Shown: piece by piece, positions 1-7,958 of the stretch
Position numbering within the stretch: position 1 is the first letter of the stretch
How the letters are laid out: each line of letters begins with the position of its first letter
Assembly (NCBI GenBank): GCA_037445555.1
Contig: JBBIKG010000004.1
Location: 1-64,000 of the forward strand
Length of the DNA stretch: 64,000 nucleotides
Source: JAAYJT01 sp037445555
GTDB taxonomy: Bacteria > Bacteroidota > Bacteroidia > Bacteroidales > JAAYJT01
Direction of reading: 5' to 3'
Program-made: the position numbers and the translations under genes
Notes under the pieces: generated by a model
What the model was told of the DNA's origin: nothing
The model's input: only the letters and a program-made list of their open reading frames with translations
Databases searched by the model: none

Positions 1-1193
1 ATAACCTTTTGTGAGTGGTGTCTGCCTCTGTTGGTTAGCAAAACGAAATATAAGCCCGATGGAAACCTGTGGAGGTTGATTGTGATGAATTGTTCAAAAT
101 CAGCCTGGTACAGCGTTTTCCCCTGTATATCACAAAGCATGAGATGAGTACGACCTTGCCAGTCAGTTCCGACAGAAACATGTTCATTGGCGGGATTGGG
201 GTAAATTGATATTTTGAAGGGTGTTTCTGCGTTCGAAGAAGTGATCGATGCCGGAAGCCTGATTTCATAAAGATTCCCAGGTATATTAAGGCCTCCTTCC
301 TCGGTCATGTATAATAGGCTATATGTTACAAATGCGAGTCCTTCATTTTGACCGGGCCGTGAGGGAAAAACATATTCAGTCATGATTCCACGAAGAAACT
401 GCGAGCCCTGATAGTTTTTAAACGACAGGAGCCGGGTAGCAGTAAGCAGCATCAATTCACCGGTTATAGGATGCAAATCTGCTGCCGTAACTCTTGCCAG
501 GTCGTTGGTATTACCCAGATAGATGGAATCGGCCAGCTTGGCAACATATTGGCCGGGGTTGGCAGGAATTTTATACATCTTGCAATACCCGTTCTGGGGT
601 ATGCTCCGGTTTTTTGAAAACAGAAACAATGAGTCATTATGCCATATCAACGCTTCTATATCAAAGTTGCGGTTTGATTGCGGAGGAGGAAAGAGCTTCT
701 GGTCAGGAAAACTGAAGGTGATCACCTCAGCTCTGACGGTTGTTCCTGTCACAGTTTCGGGATTTGGGATACGGTAAATTGCCAGATTTTTGCGATCATT
801 GTCATTGTTCCCGGCGTCGTTGATATAGAAACGCCCCTGATTATCGCGCGTAAGATCTTCCCAGTCAACATTTGTCGCGTTTTCGACGGTAAGTGTTCGC
901 AGCAAAGCGCCTGTTGTGTCAAAACAGAAAATCTGGTTTTCGTTGTTTGAGTCTTCGTGCGACCAGATCCTGTCAGGGGCTGTTATCACTATCCCGCTGC
1001 TCTCATATATTTCCATTGGCAGGCGCGCCATCGGCCTTAGTGTAACCGGCATGGAATAGTGGTTTATGCTCTTAAGCAATACAGGATTTATCGCGGGCAG
1101 TTGCTGGCACCGGCTTTCTATCCCAATCCCTGTAACAAGCAGCAGACTACAAAAGCACCATCGCCAAAGCCTTTTAATCAAATGTTTCAACAC
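1..1193 (-). CDS. T9SS-secreted beta-propeller protein (3' end beyond window)
   Basis: Reading frame open from about 1193 to the window edge, so the C-terminal residues are missing. The N-terminus is a signal peptide (basic LKHLIKRLW then a hydrophobic stretch). The middle has a repeat-rich pattern with NVDWEDLTRD, DAGNN and FDIEAL motifs, which resembles phytase-like/SdiA-regulated-type extracellular propellers. The last visible ~75 residues are a type A T9SS sorting domain (KISIYPNPANEHV, a GKTLY turn, PSGLYFVLL), which directs export through the type IX system and surface attachment. Start: GTG at 1193 (TTG at 1190 also possible); no ATG precedes the signal peptide, and the start overlaps the upstream gene by 20 bases. 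It is last in a run of anion-transport genes, but the ligand or substrate cannot be told from sequence. Confidence 0.85.
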   Translation of the reverse strand, partial: MLKHLIKRLWRWCFCSLLLVTGIGIESRCQQLPAINPVLLKSINHYSMPVTLRPMARLPMEIYESSGIVITAPDRIWSHEDSNNENQIFCFDTTGALLRTLTVENATNVDWEDLTRDNQGRFYINDAGNNDNDRKNLAIYRIPNPETVTGTTVRAEVITFSFPDQKLFPPPQSNRNFDIEALIWHNDSLFLFSKNRSIPQNGYCKMYKIPANPGQYVAKLADSIYLGNTNDLARVTAADLHPITGELMLLTATRLLSFKNYQGSQFLRGIMTEYVFPSRPGQNEGLAFVTYSLLYMTEEGGLNIPGNLYEIRLPASITSSNAETPFKISIYPNPANEHVSVGTDWQGRTHLMLCDIQGKTLYQADFEQFITINLHRFPSGLYFVLLTNRGRHHSQKV

Positions 1194-2634
1194 CTCTGAT
1201 TCCTTTCCTGTTGATAGCAATCCGAAAACGTTTGTAGCTAAGCTGGTCTTCGCTCTTCAGTTGAATGATAAGGTTGATGTAATAAATCTTTTCTCCTTTC
1301 ACCACCTCATATTGCTGATAGGATAACGGGGCATACAACGGAACCACGGGGTCGTCCATTTTATTTATAAAAGCGGAGAAATTGATCCGAATGATTTCGT
1401 TGACCCCGTTGTGGCTATACTGACTGCTTTTATCGAGCTCTTTCCGGTTAAGTCTAACCAGCTTGCGGTATAGAATGATTTTCTCCGAATTGCTCCGGTT
1501 GTTAGCCTCAAGTATAGCCGAACGGTCACGAATTTTGATGACTTCGGGAGGTAATTTATCGTCCGAGATGAAATCCATGGCTTCCTTGCTCCAGCCTATT
1601 TCATTTTCGTTAAGCGAAATACGGGTTTTGTGATCGAAGTGGCGCCGTCCCAATTTATGTGCGAAATAATATCTCGACAGATCCTTGATCCGATCTTTGA
1701 GCATATAGCTGATCACCAGGGCAACAAACAGCGGCATAGTGAAGTTGCCGTATCGCTGCTGCACAGAAAACGCTATTGCCGTGGCAAAAATCATCGAAAA
1801 CCCAGCAGCGAGGCTGTAATAGACCTGCTCGGCAATGGCGCCGTCTTTCTTTGTATTGGCAGTCAGGAAAAGTTCATTTTCGGCATATTTTTTAAGCAAC
1901 CCCAGCCTGAATACCAGTTCACGGTTTCGATCGGGACTGTTTTTTTCAACGGTAAGAAGCTTTTTTTCTTTTTTGTATGTTATTTCACGGTGAATGACCT
2001 CAAACAGCCTGTCTGTGGATTGCTGCTTAACATCATTCCGGTCTTTGATCTGATCGAGTAGCTTGAAAGTGTGCTGCTCTATGAGGTTGCTCATAAACTC
2101 ATCACCAAAAAGATAATAGTTTAATTGCTGTTTCGATACGGTAGAGGCATTGATTATCCTTCGCAGCTCTCTGTATATTTCCGTAACCCTGGTCAGGCTG
2201 TCAGCATAACTTTCAATCAGAAAGTGCGTATCGTCCTGGAGCGTGTTTGTGACGATATGTTTAATTTCTTCGCGCAAGGCACTTTTCAGGATGGAAAGAA
2301 ACATCCGGATCTGATATTCAAAATTTGAGCCTTTTGTGCGAGTTGGTGATGATGCTAGTTGTGCAAACGCCTCTGATAAATTTGTAAACGGGGGTTTGGT
2401 TGCGTCGGCCAGATTCCGCAGAAGAAATTTAGGAGTGATTAGCCGGATATTCGTTTTGATATCGCGATAAAAATCGTTTTTGGAAAACGTGCTTGCATTG
2501 ACATCGAGGCTGCCCGGTAAGAAAATCCAGGTGTTGCAGGCAAAATCGCTGATTTCTTTTTTCTTGCGTGCCGCAAATCCCAGTTTAAGCTCTACCGAAA
2601 AGCGGTCGTGAACGCTGAAATTCAGATCAATCAT
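1174..2634 (-). CDS. Conserved two-TM membrane protein of unknown function
   Basis: 486 residues from ATG 2634. The open frame extends 40 codons further, but that part overlaps the SLC13 gene and looks non-coding, so the internal Met (MIDLNFSV) is preferred. The N-terminal half is soluble and rich in charged helices. About two-thirds along there is a pair of hydrophobic segments (YYSLAAGFSMIFATAIAF and MPLFVALVISYML) separated by a short loop, followed by a basic region and a beta-rich C-terminal part (VVKGEKIYYINLIIQL). I do not recognise the family. It lies 38 bases after the SLC13 transporter and overlaps the secreted propeller gene, so it is probably co-transcribed with both. No catalytic motif is evident. 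Confidence 0.75.
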   Translation of the reverse strand: MIDLNFSVHDRFSVELKLGFAARKKKEISDFACNTWIFLPGSLDVNASTFSKNDFYRDIKTNIRLITPKFLLRNLADATKPPFTNLSEAFAQLASSPTRTKGSNFEYQIRMFLSILKSALREEIKHIVTNTLQDDTHFLIESYADSLTRVTEIYRELRRIINASTVSKQQLNYYLFGDEFMSNLIEQHTFKLLDQIKDRNDVKQQSTDRLFEVIHREITYKKEKKLLTVEKNSPDRNRELVFRLGLLKKYAENELFLTANTKKDGAIAEQVYYSLAAGFSMIFATAIAFSVQQRYGNFTMPLFVALVISYMLKDRIKDLSRYYFAHKLGRRHFDHKTRISLNENEIGWSKEAMDFISDDKLPPEVIKIRDRSAILEANNRSNSEKIILYRKLVRLNRKELDKSSQYSHNGVNEIIRINFSAFINKMDDPVVPLYAPLSYQQYEVVKGEKIYYINLIIQLKSEDQLSYKRFRIAINRKGIRGVETFD

Positions 2635-2672
2635 TTGGTTGTATTTATCTGCGATGCCAAGTGCCCGGAACG

Positions 2673-4292
2673 TTAGAAAATGCCAAAAACACCATTGGGA
2701 GTTATATCCAGGTACCGAAACCAGGTTTCGCCTGCAACGATATTCAGAATCCATGCGATTGTCATCATCGTTATTCCATATCGGAAGGTGTCGCCCAGAC
2801 TATACTGGTCGGTTTCATACAGCAATGCAGCCGGCTTGCTGTTGAATGGCAGAACGTACACATGTTCGATCATGAAAGCTACCGGAAGAGCAAGGCTTAG
2901 TACACTGAATCCGAACCGGCCCGCGACACCAATGGCGATGGGAATAAAGATCATGGCCCGCATGGTTTTTGACTGAAACAACAGCGCGCTGAAGACCATC
3001 AGACCTGTAAGAAGCAGGTAAACCATCCAGAAGTGAGTCTGATTGCCAATGCCTAGGTGATCAAAAAAAGCATTCACGGCCAGCGAAGGGAAATCGGTGG
3101 CGTCTAACCCGGCCCCGAGTGTGTAAGCTCCGGCTGAAAATAACATCAGATGCCAGGGAATGTCCACTTCGTTCCACTTTACAATACCTATACGTGGCAA
3201 TAAGGCAAGGATAGCCCCTACAAAAGCCACAGCCGTTGCACTTATTCCATGCACTCTGTCTGTTGCCCAAAACCCAAGAATCAGGACAAAGATGATGATG
3301 GACTTGATCTCATTGACGGACAGTCTTCCAAGTTTATGGTACTCTGCCTGCAGACGTTCCATCCCACCGGTAATTTGCGGAATTCTTTCATCAGGTCTTA
3401 GCGGAAAAAAGACTTTCAAAGCCAGAAGGTACCCGATAAACATCAACCCCACTATTACCGGAAACATGGCGATCATCCAGTCGCCGAAAAACACCTTTCC
3501 TCCTATGGCGCCTCCGATCAGGGCAGCCGCCAGCAGGTTGGCTCCCGAACCTGTCACAAAAGCTCCGGCGCCAAGGTTTATGTTTAGCAGGTTTTGTAGA
3601 ACTATGCTTCGACCAAAATTATGGTGTCCCTGGCCTGGGCGCGATCCATAAATGGCAGCAATTACCATAAAAATGGGAAGTAAAATGGCTGCCTTGGCCG
3701 TGGTTGCCGAAATGAATGCCGACAGGACCAGATTGATAAAAATAAAACTAAGGAAAATGGAAGAGGCGTTTTTCCCAAACTTCAGAATAAAAAGAAGAGC
3801 AAATCGTTTTGCAACACCTGTAGCCACCAGCATGCTTGCAAGCACAAACGACATGATGTTAAGCCACATCACCGGATGGCCCAGTTGGGCATAAGCATCC
3901 TTCTCAGGCAGAACTCCCGACAACACCAGAGTAACGATCAGGATAAGCGATGTAAGATAGTTTGGTATGGCCTCGGTCATCCAAAGAATGATGCTGGCCA
4001 TAAATATTGCAAACATCAGCTCATTGTTGCGGGTGAATAACTCCGGCCCTATTTTTTCAAAGACTTTTTTAGCAGTTTCCGAAACTAGTGACGAAGCTTC
4101 GATATTTTGCAGAAAAGGCACTTTAACCCAAAATGCCAACACCAGAAAAGCAATAACTGAGAGGGGTGCTCCCAAGAGGGCCACCCATTTTTCAATTTTT
4201 CCTTTTTCGCGCTTTGGAAGTTTCTCGACCCTGTAGTTATGCATATCCAGCGGATCGAATTCGCCGGATTCGTTTGGCAGCTGATGGCTCAT
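2673..4292 (-). CDS. SLC13/DASS-family anion:Na+ symporter
   Basis: 539-residue polytopic inner-membrane protein with about a dozen hydrophobic segments and a soluble N-terminal ~35 residues. The region WMTEAIPNYLTSLI and the segment SAFISATTAKAAILLPI correspond to the helical-hairpin substrate/Na+ sites of the divalent anion:sodium symporter family (dicarboxylate, sulfate or phosphate). The second repeat carries a related GANLLAAALIGG region. The exact substrate is not decidable; the location beside a phosphate porin and a PiT permease makes an inorganic anion as plausible as a dicarboxylate. It has its own -7 box just upstream and lies after the terminator of the CYTH gene, so it can be transcribed independently. 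Confidence 0.88.
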   Translation of the reverse strand: MSHQLPNESGEFDPLDMHNYRVEKLPKREKGKIEKWVALLGAPLSVIAFLVLAFWVKVPFLQNIEASSLVSETAKKVFEKIGPELFTRNNELMFAIFMASIILWMTEAIPNYLTSLILIVTLVLSGVLPEKDAYAQLGHPVMWLNIMSFVLASMLVATGVAKRFALLFILKFGKNASSIFLSFIFINLVLSAFISATTAKAAILLPIFMVIAAIYGSRPGQGHHNFGRSIVLQNLLNINLGAGAFVTGSGANLLAAALIGGAIGGKVFFGDWMIAMFPVIVGLMFIGYLLALKVFFPLRPDERIPQITGGMERLQAEYHKLGRLSVNEIKSIIIFVLILGFWATDRVHGISATAVAFVGAILALLPRIGIVKWNEVDIPWHLMLFSAGAYTLGAGLDATDFPSLAVNAFFDHLGIGNQTHFWMVYLLLTGLMVFSALLFQSKTMRAMIFIPIAIGVAGRFGFSVLSLALPVAFMIEHVYVLPFNSKPAALLYETDQYSLGDTFRYGITMMTIAWILNIVAGETWFRYLDITPNGVFGIF

Positions 4293-4311
4293 ACCAAGTA
4301 GATTATTAGTT

Positions 4312-4319
4312 CAAATGTA
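4312..4319 (-). promoter_or_regulatory. -7 box (TACATTTG) of the SLC13 gene
   Basis: Perfect match on the minus strand to the Bacteroidota -7 consensus TAnnTTTG, 19 bases before the SLC13 ATG at 4292 and downstream of the CYTH terminator. No well-spaced TTTG -33 element is seen. Confidence 0.55.
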
Positions 4320-4334
4320 TTGATTCTGAAAAAC

Positions 4335-4378
4335 AAATAATAATCCTGGCGTCAATGCCTGATCCTGACGCCAGGATT
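4335..4378 (-). terminator. Rho-independent terminator after the CYTH gene
   Basis: A perfect 13-bp inverted repeat (arms 4342-4354 and 4366-4378, 11-base loop) with a GC-rich core. On the minus strand the stem is followed by a T-rich run (ATTATTTGTTTTT). It lies 15 bases after the CYTH stop codon. Confidence 0.85.
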
Positions 4379-4393
4379 CTTCATCCGGAAAGG

Positions 4394-4861
4394 TCACCAG
4401 GTGGTGTAGGGCTTTTTCATCAGCATGGAATTGAAGTAGCGCGTATCTCCTGTCACCTCCTGTCCCAGCCACAATGGCTTTTCTATTTGTTCATCTTCAG
4501 AGGCTAGCTCAAGTTCAGCTACAACCAGCCCCTGGTTTTCGCCGTAAAATTCATCCACCTCAAAGGTGTGATGGCCAACATTTACCAGGTAGCGGGTCTT
4601 ATCAATCACGCCGGGCTCACATATGGCAAGCAACTCCTCGGCCTCGGGGATTGTGATTTCTTTTTCCCATTCGTATCGGCTGGCTCCCGATTGGTTACCT
4701 ATGCCCTTAATTGTGATAAATCCCTTGTCGCCCTTAATACGAACCCTCACTGTACGCTCGGGCACCGAAGAAAGATAGCCTTGTGTGATGCGGGTAGCTT
4801 TCGATACGAAAGGCTTGAAATCACCGATCACTAAAAATTTTCGCTCTATTTCCTGTGGCAT
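4394..4861 (-). CDS. CYTH-domain protein (triphosphatase family)
   Basis: 155 residues with the family hallmark EIERKFLV at the N-terminus (residues 4-11), followed by alternating charged beta-strands (RVRIKGDKGFITIKG, YEWEKEI, KTRYLV, FEVDEFYGENQGLVVAELEL). This is the short bacterial form of the triphosphate tunnel metalloenzyme fold, which hydrolyses inorganic triphosphate or organic polyphosphates using Mg2+/Mn2+ bound by the acidic strands. All expected ExExK and acidic strand residues appear present, so it is probably active. It lies between the phosphate-uptake operon and an anion transporter, which fits a role in triphosphate or polyphosphate turnover. A strong terminator follows. Cyclase activity is less likely for this short clade. 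Confidence 0.9.
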   Translation of the reverse strand: MPQEIERKFLVIGDFKPFVSKATRITQGYLSSVPERTVRVRIKGDKGFITIKGIGNQSGASRYEWEKEITIPEAEELLAICEPGVIDKTRYLVNVGHHTFEVDEFYGENQGLVVAELELASEDEQIEKPLWLGQEVTGDTRYFNSMLMKKPYTTW

Positions 4862-5074
4862 TTTTTAAAGTTTATAAGTTAGTTAAGGCTAAAAGGTTTA
4901 TGGGGCTAAGTCACCCGATTGATGGGGTAGCTTTGGTTGCGCGATGGGGGTCGTTCATCGTAAGGAGGCGGCATTAAGCTCATTTCGATGTGCAATGAGC
5001 GCAGGTCAATCATACTCCAGAAATATAAATCCCGCAAATCAAGCTCATAAATCCCATAAACCTTATTGGTCAAA

Positions 5075-5716
5075 TTAATTAGCAAGTGGCTTATCAATCA
5101 TTCCAATGACGCGTTTGATTGCTTGAAGGTAATTAATATTCTCAACCCCCTCGAGTCCGCATTCCCGGATGGTTTTCAGAATATCATCCACTTCTGTGGA
5201 TTCGGAATTGATGGTACTTACAAGAGCGCCATTGATCAACACCTCGCCGTACTCGCAAATGGCATCGTTCACCATATAGCCGAGTCGTTTTTTGTGCACT
5301 CTAACCGCTTGAAGGTCGGGGTGATTTTTCACCATTTGCATAAATTCTTCAAACGTATATTCGGCCTTTTCAAACACAGGAACGGAAACCTGAAAAGCCG
5401 GAAAAACCTCATTGCCCAGAATCGCTGACTTAATCGGAAACTCACCTTTCATCAGCGGATTCCATTGCTCAAGCCCCTGCACTGACTGAACATAGGTTTT
5501 TATGTCAATTTTCCCATCACGTATTTTTGTGTTGTTGATATCGTTGGTTCGCGACATTATGTAAATCTCATCGGAATGTCTTTCCCAAACTTTCTCAGGA
5601 ACCGGGACAGAAAATCTGGCCATTCGAAAATGTGCCCTGTCGAAGTTCATTCCGAACGATCTGAATTCATATCGGGGCTTTGATGCCTGTCCTATTTCAA
5701 TCTTTTGTTTCTCCAT
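5075..5716 (-). CDS. Divergent CYTH-like protein, last gene of the phosphate operon
   Basis: 213 residues from ATG 5716 (MEKQKIEIG); a TTG nine codons upstream is also in frame. I see no standard family signature, but the layout resembles a CYTH/tunnel fold: an N-terminal YEFRSFG strand, then SRTNDINNTKIRDGKIDIKTY (substrate-strand-like R/K alternation), and a C-terminal half ending ICEYGEVLINGA followed by a helix and ENINYLQAIKRVIG, which mimics the E-x-E strand and the SYxELL helix of CYTH proteins. The classical EXEXK N-terminal motif is replaced, so metal binding may be altered. It starts 31 bases after the lamin-tail lipoprotein gene. The assignment is my inference; otherwise it is a conserved hypothetical. 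Confidence 0.6.
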   Translation of the reverse strand: MEKQKIEIGQASKPRYEFRSFGMNFDRAHFRMARFSVPVPEKVWERHSDEIYIMSRTNDINNTKIRDGKIDIKTYVQSVQGLEQWNPLMKGEFPIKSAILGNEVFPAFQVSVPVFEKAEYTFEEFMQMVKNHPDLQAVRVHKKRLGYMVNDAICEYGEVLINGALVSTINSESTEVDDILKTIRECGLEGVENINYLQAIKRVIGMIDKPLAN

Positions 5717-5747
5717 CGTAAATTGAATATTTTGGTTGGTCAATGTT

Positions 5748-6542
5748 TTAGTTGTTGGAAGTGCCTTTGGTTATCGTATTCAGCACCTGCCATGTGCCTC
5801 CGTTTGGTTTGCGCCCGAAAGTTTGTGTAACATCCAAAGCAGGGAAGGCCACGTTGTCGATCAGGTTGCCTTTTTTATTTTCAAGCCACACTTCTTCACC
5901 AGTACTCGACAAGCCGAAACCTGCCGGGTTTGTTGCAACAGGTATGTCTGTTACAATAACATAAAACCCTCTGGCGGGTATGACGGCCCCTGCCGGAAAT
6001 TCCATTTTAGGTTTTGTGCCCCCCTGTCCCCCGTTGTCATAAATCTTATACCCCGCTAGGTCAACGGCAACATCGGAGTCGTTGTAGATTTCAATCCAGT
6101 CGGGTTCAGCGGTGGTGCCACGCGAGTAGATTTCGTTCATTACGATGCGGGCGGCTCCCACTGTGTAGGCAGCAGTAGAGGTAGGTGCATTGGCCGGATG
6201 ATTTGTCTTCATATCAAAAATGTTGCTGGCCGTCAGATAATAATTAATGGTCGATCCGCCGTCCTGTCCGGGAATTTGCGCCGTAAAAATGCCGCTGGTA
6301 CCGGTCATGGTTATTTGCTGATAGGCGGTTTGAGCATCCGTTTTATAATTTAGCACAACAGATTTCAGTCCGTTAAGGTCAGTCACTTTTGCCGAAACAG
6401 TGACCGCCTGCATGGTAAGTGGCGAAACTGGGGTCATCGTAACATTGCTGATAGTGGGTGGGCCTTTGAATATTTCATCTTTCACGCAGCCGCCCAGCAG
6501 CCCGACTAGTGCAATCGCCCAAAGAATATTTATTTTTTTCAT
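5748..6542 (-). CDS. Lipoprotein with an Ig-like and a lamin-tail domain (LTD)
   Basis: 264 residues. The signal peptide MKKINILWAIALVGLLGGC ends in a lipobox (LGGC, Cys19), so this is a lipoprotein. Residues ~30-130 form a beta-sandwich with a KVTDLNGLKSVVLNY pattern typical of exposed Ig-like modules. Residues ~130-260 are a lamin-tail domain: VMNEIYSRG, the DWIEIYNDSD motif, VDLAGYKIYDN, GFYVIV and the terminal TFGRKPNGGTW. LTDs often accompany extracellular nucleases and phosphatases or act as binding modules. It sits 22 bases after the porin gene and just before the CYTH-like gene. A role as outer-membrane partner of the porin is an inference. Confidence 0.85.
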   Translation of the reverse strand: MKKINILWAIALVGLLGGCVKDEIFKGPPTISNVTMTPVSPLTMQAVTVSAKVTDLNGLKSVVLNYKTDAQTAYQQITMTGTSGIFTAQIPGQDGGSTINYYLTASNIFDMKTNHPANAPTSTAAYTVGAARIVMNEIYSRGTTAEPDWIEIYNDSDVAVDLAGYKIYDNGGQGGTKPKMEFPAGAVIPARGFYVIVTDIPVATNPAGFGLSSTGEEVWLENKKGNLIDNVAFPALDVTQTFGRKPNGGTWQVLNTITKGTSNN

Positions 6543-6564
6543 GGCAAATTATTTTTTGAGTTTA

Positions 6565-7935
6565 TTAAAAATCTACTTCAAACCGGATACCAATTATGCT
6601 GTAATCTTCGCCTGACTTACCTTTACCATCGGCCACCAGCTTAGGATTCTTTGTGAGTTTTCCTTCGGCATCATATCCCACAAACAGTTTATTCTTGCCG
6701 CTGGCATAGCGGTCGTGGTTGAGGATAGAGTAATTAAGCATGATCTTTACGTTGTTGTTGGCATAAAAATTCAGCCCCATCGTTATGCCCTCTGCTGAGC
6801 CTCCCATAAGGGTTTGCATGTCGCTGTTGAGACTGAGGTAGTCATAGCGCAAAGCCAGCTCAACGTCGCCCCATGATTTTCCGCGCGACACCTGGGTGAA
6901 TTCGCCCTCGGTAGTATTATAGTTGTATTTTCCCCCAAACATTATCCAGCTTGCCAGTGCATAATATCCATTGTAATTGAGAGTGGCCAGGTTTTCGAGC
7001 CTATGGACCGAGCTCATCAGGTATTCGCCCTGCACCCGGAGTCCTTTATAATAGCCTGCCAACTCCAGGCCTCCGAGGGTATAATAATCAACCTTGGCAA
7101 TCAGGTCGGTATCGAGATACTTTTTCCGATTGATCGATGAAAGCGATCGTGTGCTGTAGCGCACTGTTCCCGGAGCTTCGGCATCCGTTTTGGGTGTTCG
7201 GTATGAGCCGGCTATACCCAGATGAAGGCCTTTGTTAAGGTCGTTGTAGAAAGGCATAAGCACAAGTTTGCCTGTGAGCGAGTATCCTTCGTCGGTACCG
7301 AAATTCTTGTTGTTATCGAGCGAGAATGTCCGTTCTTCAATGTCATCGACCTTCTGAAAATACAATCCGCCATGAGCCATGAGCCATTTGTAATGATAAA
7401 GCCCTGCCAGCCCCACGTGGCGTGACGGAGCAAAGGTATTGACCGCCATAGGCCTTTCCATAAAGGTAAGGTAACGAGAGGTGGTGGTGGATTCCATGGA
7501 GTAGGCTTCCTTGAAGTTCCCAACTTTAATTTCAAGGTTCTTTCCGAAAGTCCGTTGTAGATATGCATCTTTCAATTCGAGTTGTGAATTGGCCACATCG
7601 ATGTCAAACTCAGCGTACCATTTCCTTGCAAATTCGGTCTTAATAGCAAATCGGGCACGCCGGATGGCCACTCCGTCGCCGATTTCGTTGTAGGTGGTTC
7701 CAAGAAATTTCGCACCGTCGGCTTGTACGCGTACGTCAAACCATACGCGGTGGCTCTGGTCCTTGCTTTCGAACACTAAAATACCGTTTCTTTCTTCCAC
7801 AATCAGGGGTTTGCGATTCACCCTGACCCCGTATTGGTTGTAGCGTACGGTGTCATTTTCCTGTGTCCATGCCATCAGGCTCGTCAGAAGCAACCCTGCC
7901 AGCAAGCCGTAAGCAATGAGTGTTGTTTTTTTCAT
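6565..7935 (-). CDS. OprP/OprO-type phosphate-selective porin
   Basis: 456 residues with an N-terminal signal peptide (MKKTTLIAYGLLAGLLLTSLMAW). It is built of amphipathic beta-strands ending in an aromatic C-terminus (IGIRFEVDF), as expected for an outer-membrane barrel. The motifs AIRRARFAIKTEFARKWYAEFD, LELKDAYLQ and the KVGNFKEAYSMES / TSRYLTFMERP region are characteristic of the phosphate/polyphosphate-selective porin family, in which arginine and lysine residues line the pore. It lies 23 bases after the phosphate permease gene, so outer-membrane and inner-membrane uptake steps are encoded together. A preference for polyphosphate rather than phosphate cannot be decided by eye. Confidence 0.9.
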   Translation of the reverse strand: MKKTTLIAYGLLAGLLLTSLMAWTQENDTVRYNQYGVRVNRKPLIVEERNGILVFESKDQSHRVWFDVRVQADGAKFLGTTYNEIGDGVAIRRARFAIKTEFARKWYAEFDIDVANSQLELKDAYLQRTFGKNLEIKVGNFKEAYSMESTTTSRYLTFMERPMAVNTFAPSRHVGLAGLYHYKWLMAHGGLYFQKVDDIEERTFSLDNNKNFGTDEGYSLTGKLVLMPFYNDLNKGLHLGIAGSYRTPKTDAEAPGTVRYSTRSLSSINRKKYLDTDLIAKVDYYTLGGLELAGYYKGLRVQGEYLMSSVHRLENLATLNYNGYYALASWIMFGGKYNYNTTEGEFTQVSRGKSWGDVELALRYDYLSLNSDMQTLMGGSAEGITMGLNFYANNNVKIMLNYSILNHDRYASGKNKLFVGYDAEGKLTKNPKLVADGKGKSGEDYSIIGIRFEVDF

Positions 7936-7958
7936 TGGTTGTTGTTTTTGGTTAATAA

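Noticed and set aside
1630..2061. 143-codon plus-strand frame opposite the unknown two-TM protein
   Set aside because: No motif, no promoter; the minus-strand frame is longer and fits the operon.
3160..3651. 163-codon plus-strand frame opposite the SLC13 gene
   Set aside because: Antisense to a clear membrane transporter; no motif of its own.
4906..5097. 63-codon minus-strand frame between the CYTH gene and the CYTH-like gene
   Set aside because: Proline-rich, low-complexity ending, no motif, and it overlaps the upstream gene in another frame; most likely not coding.
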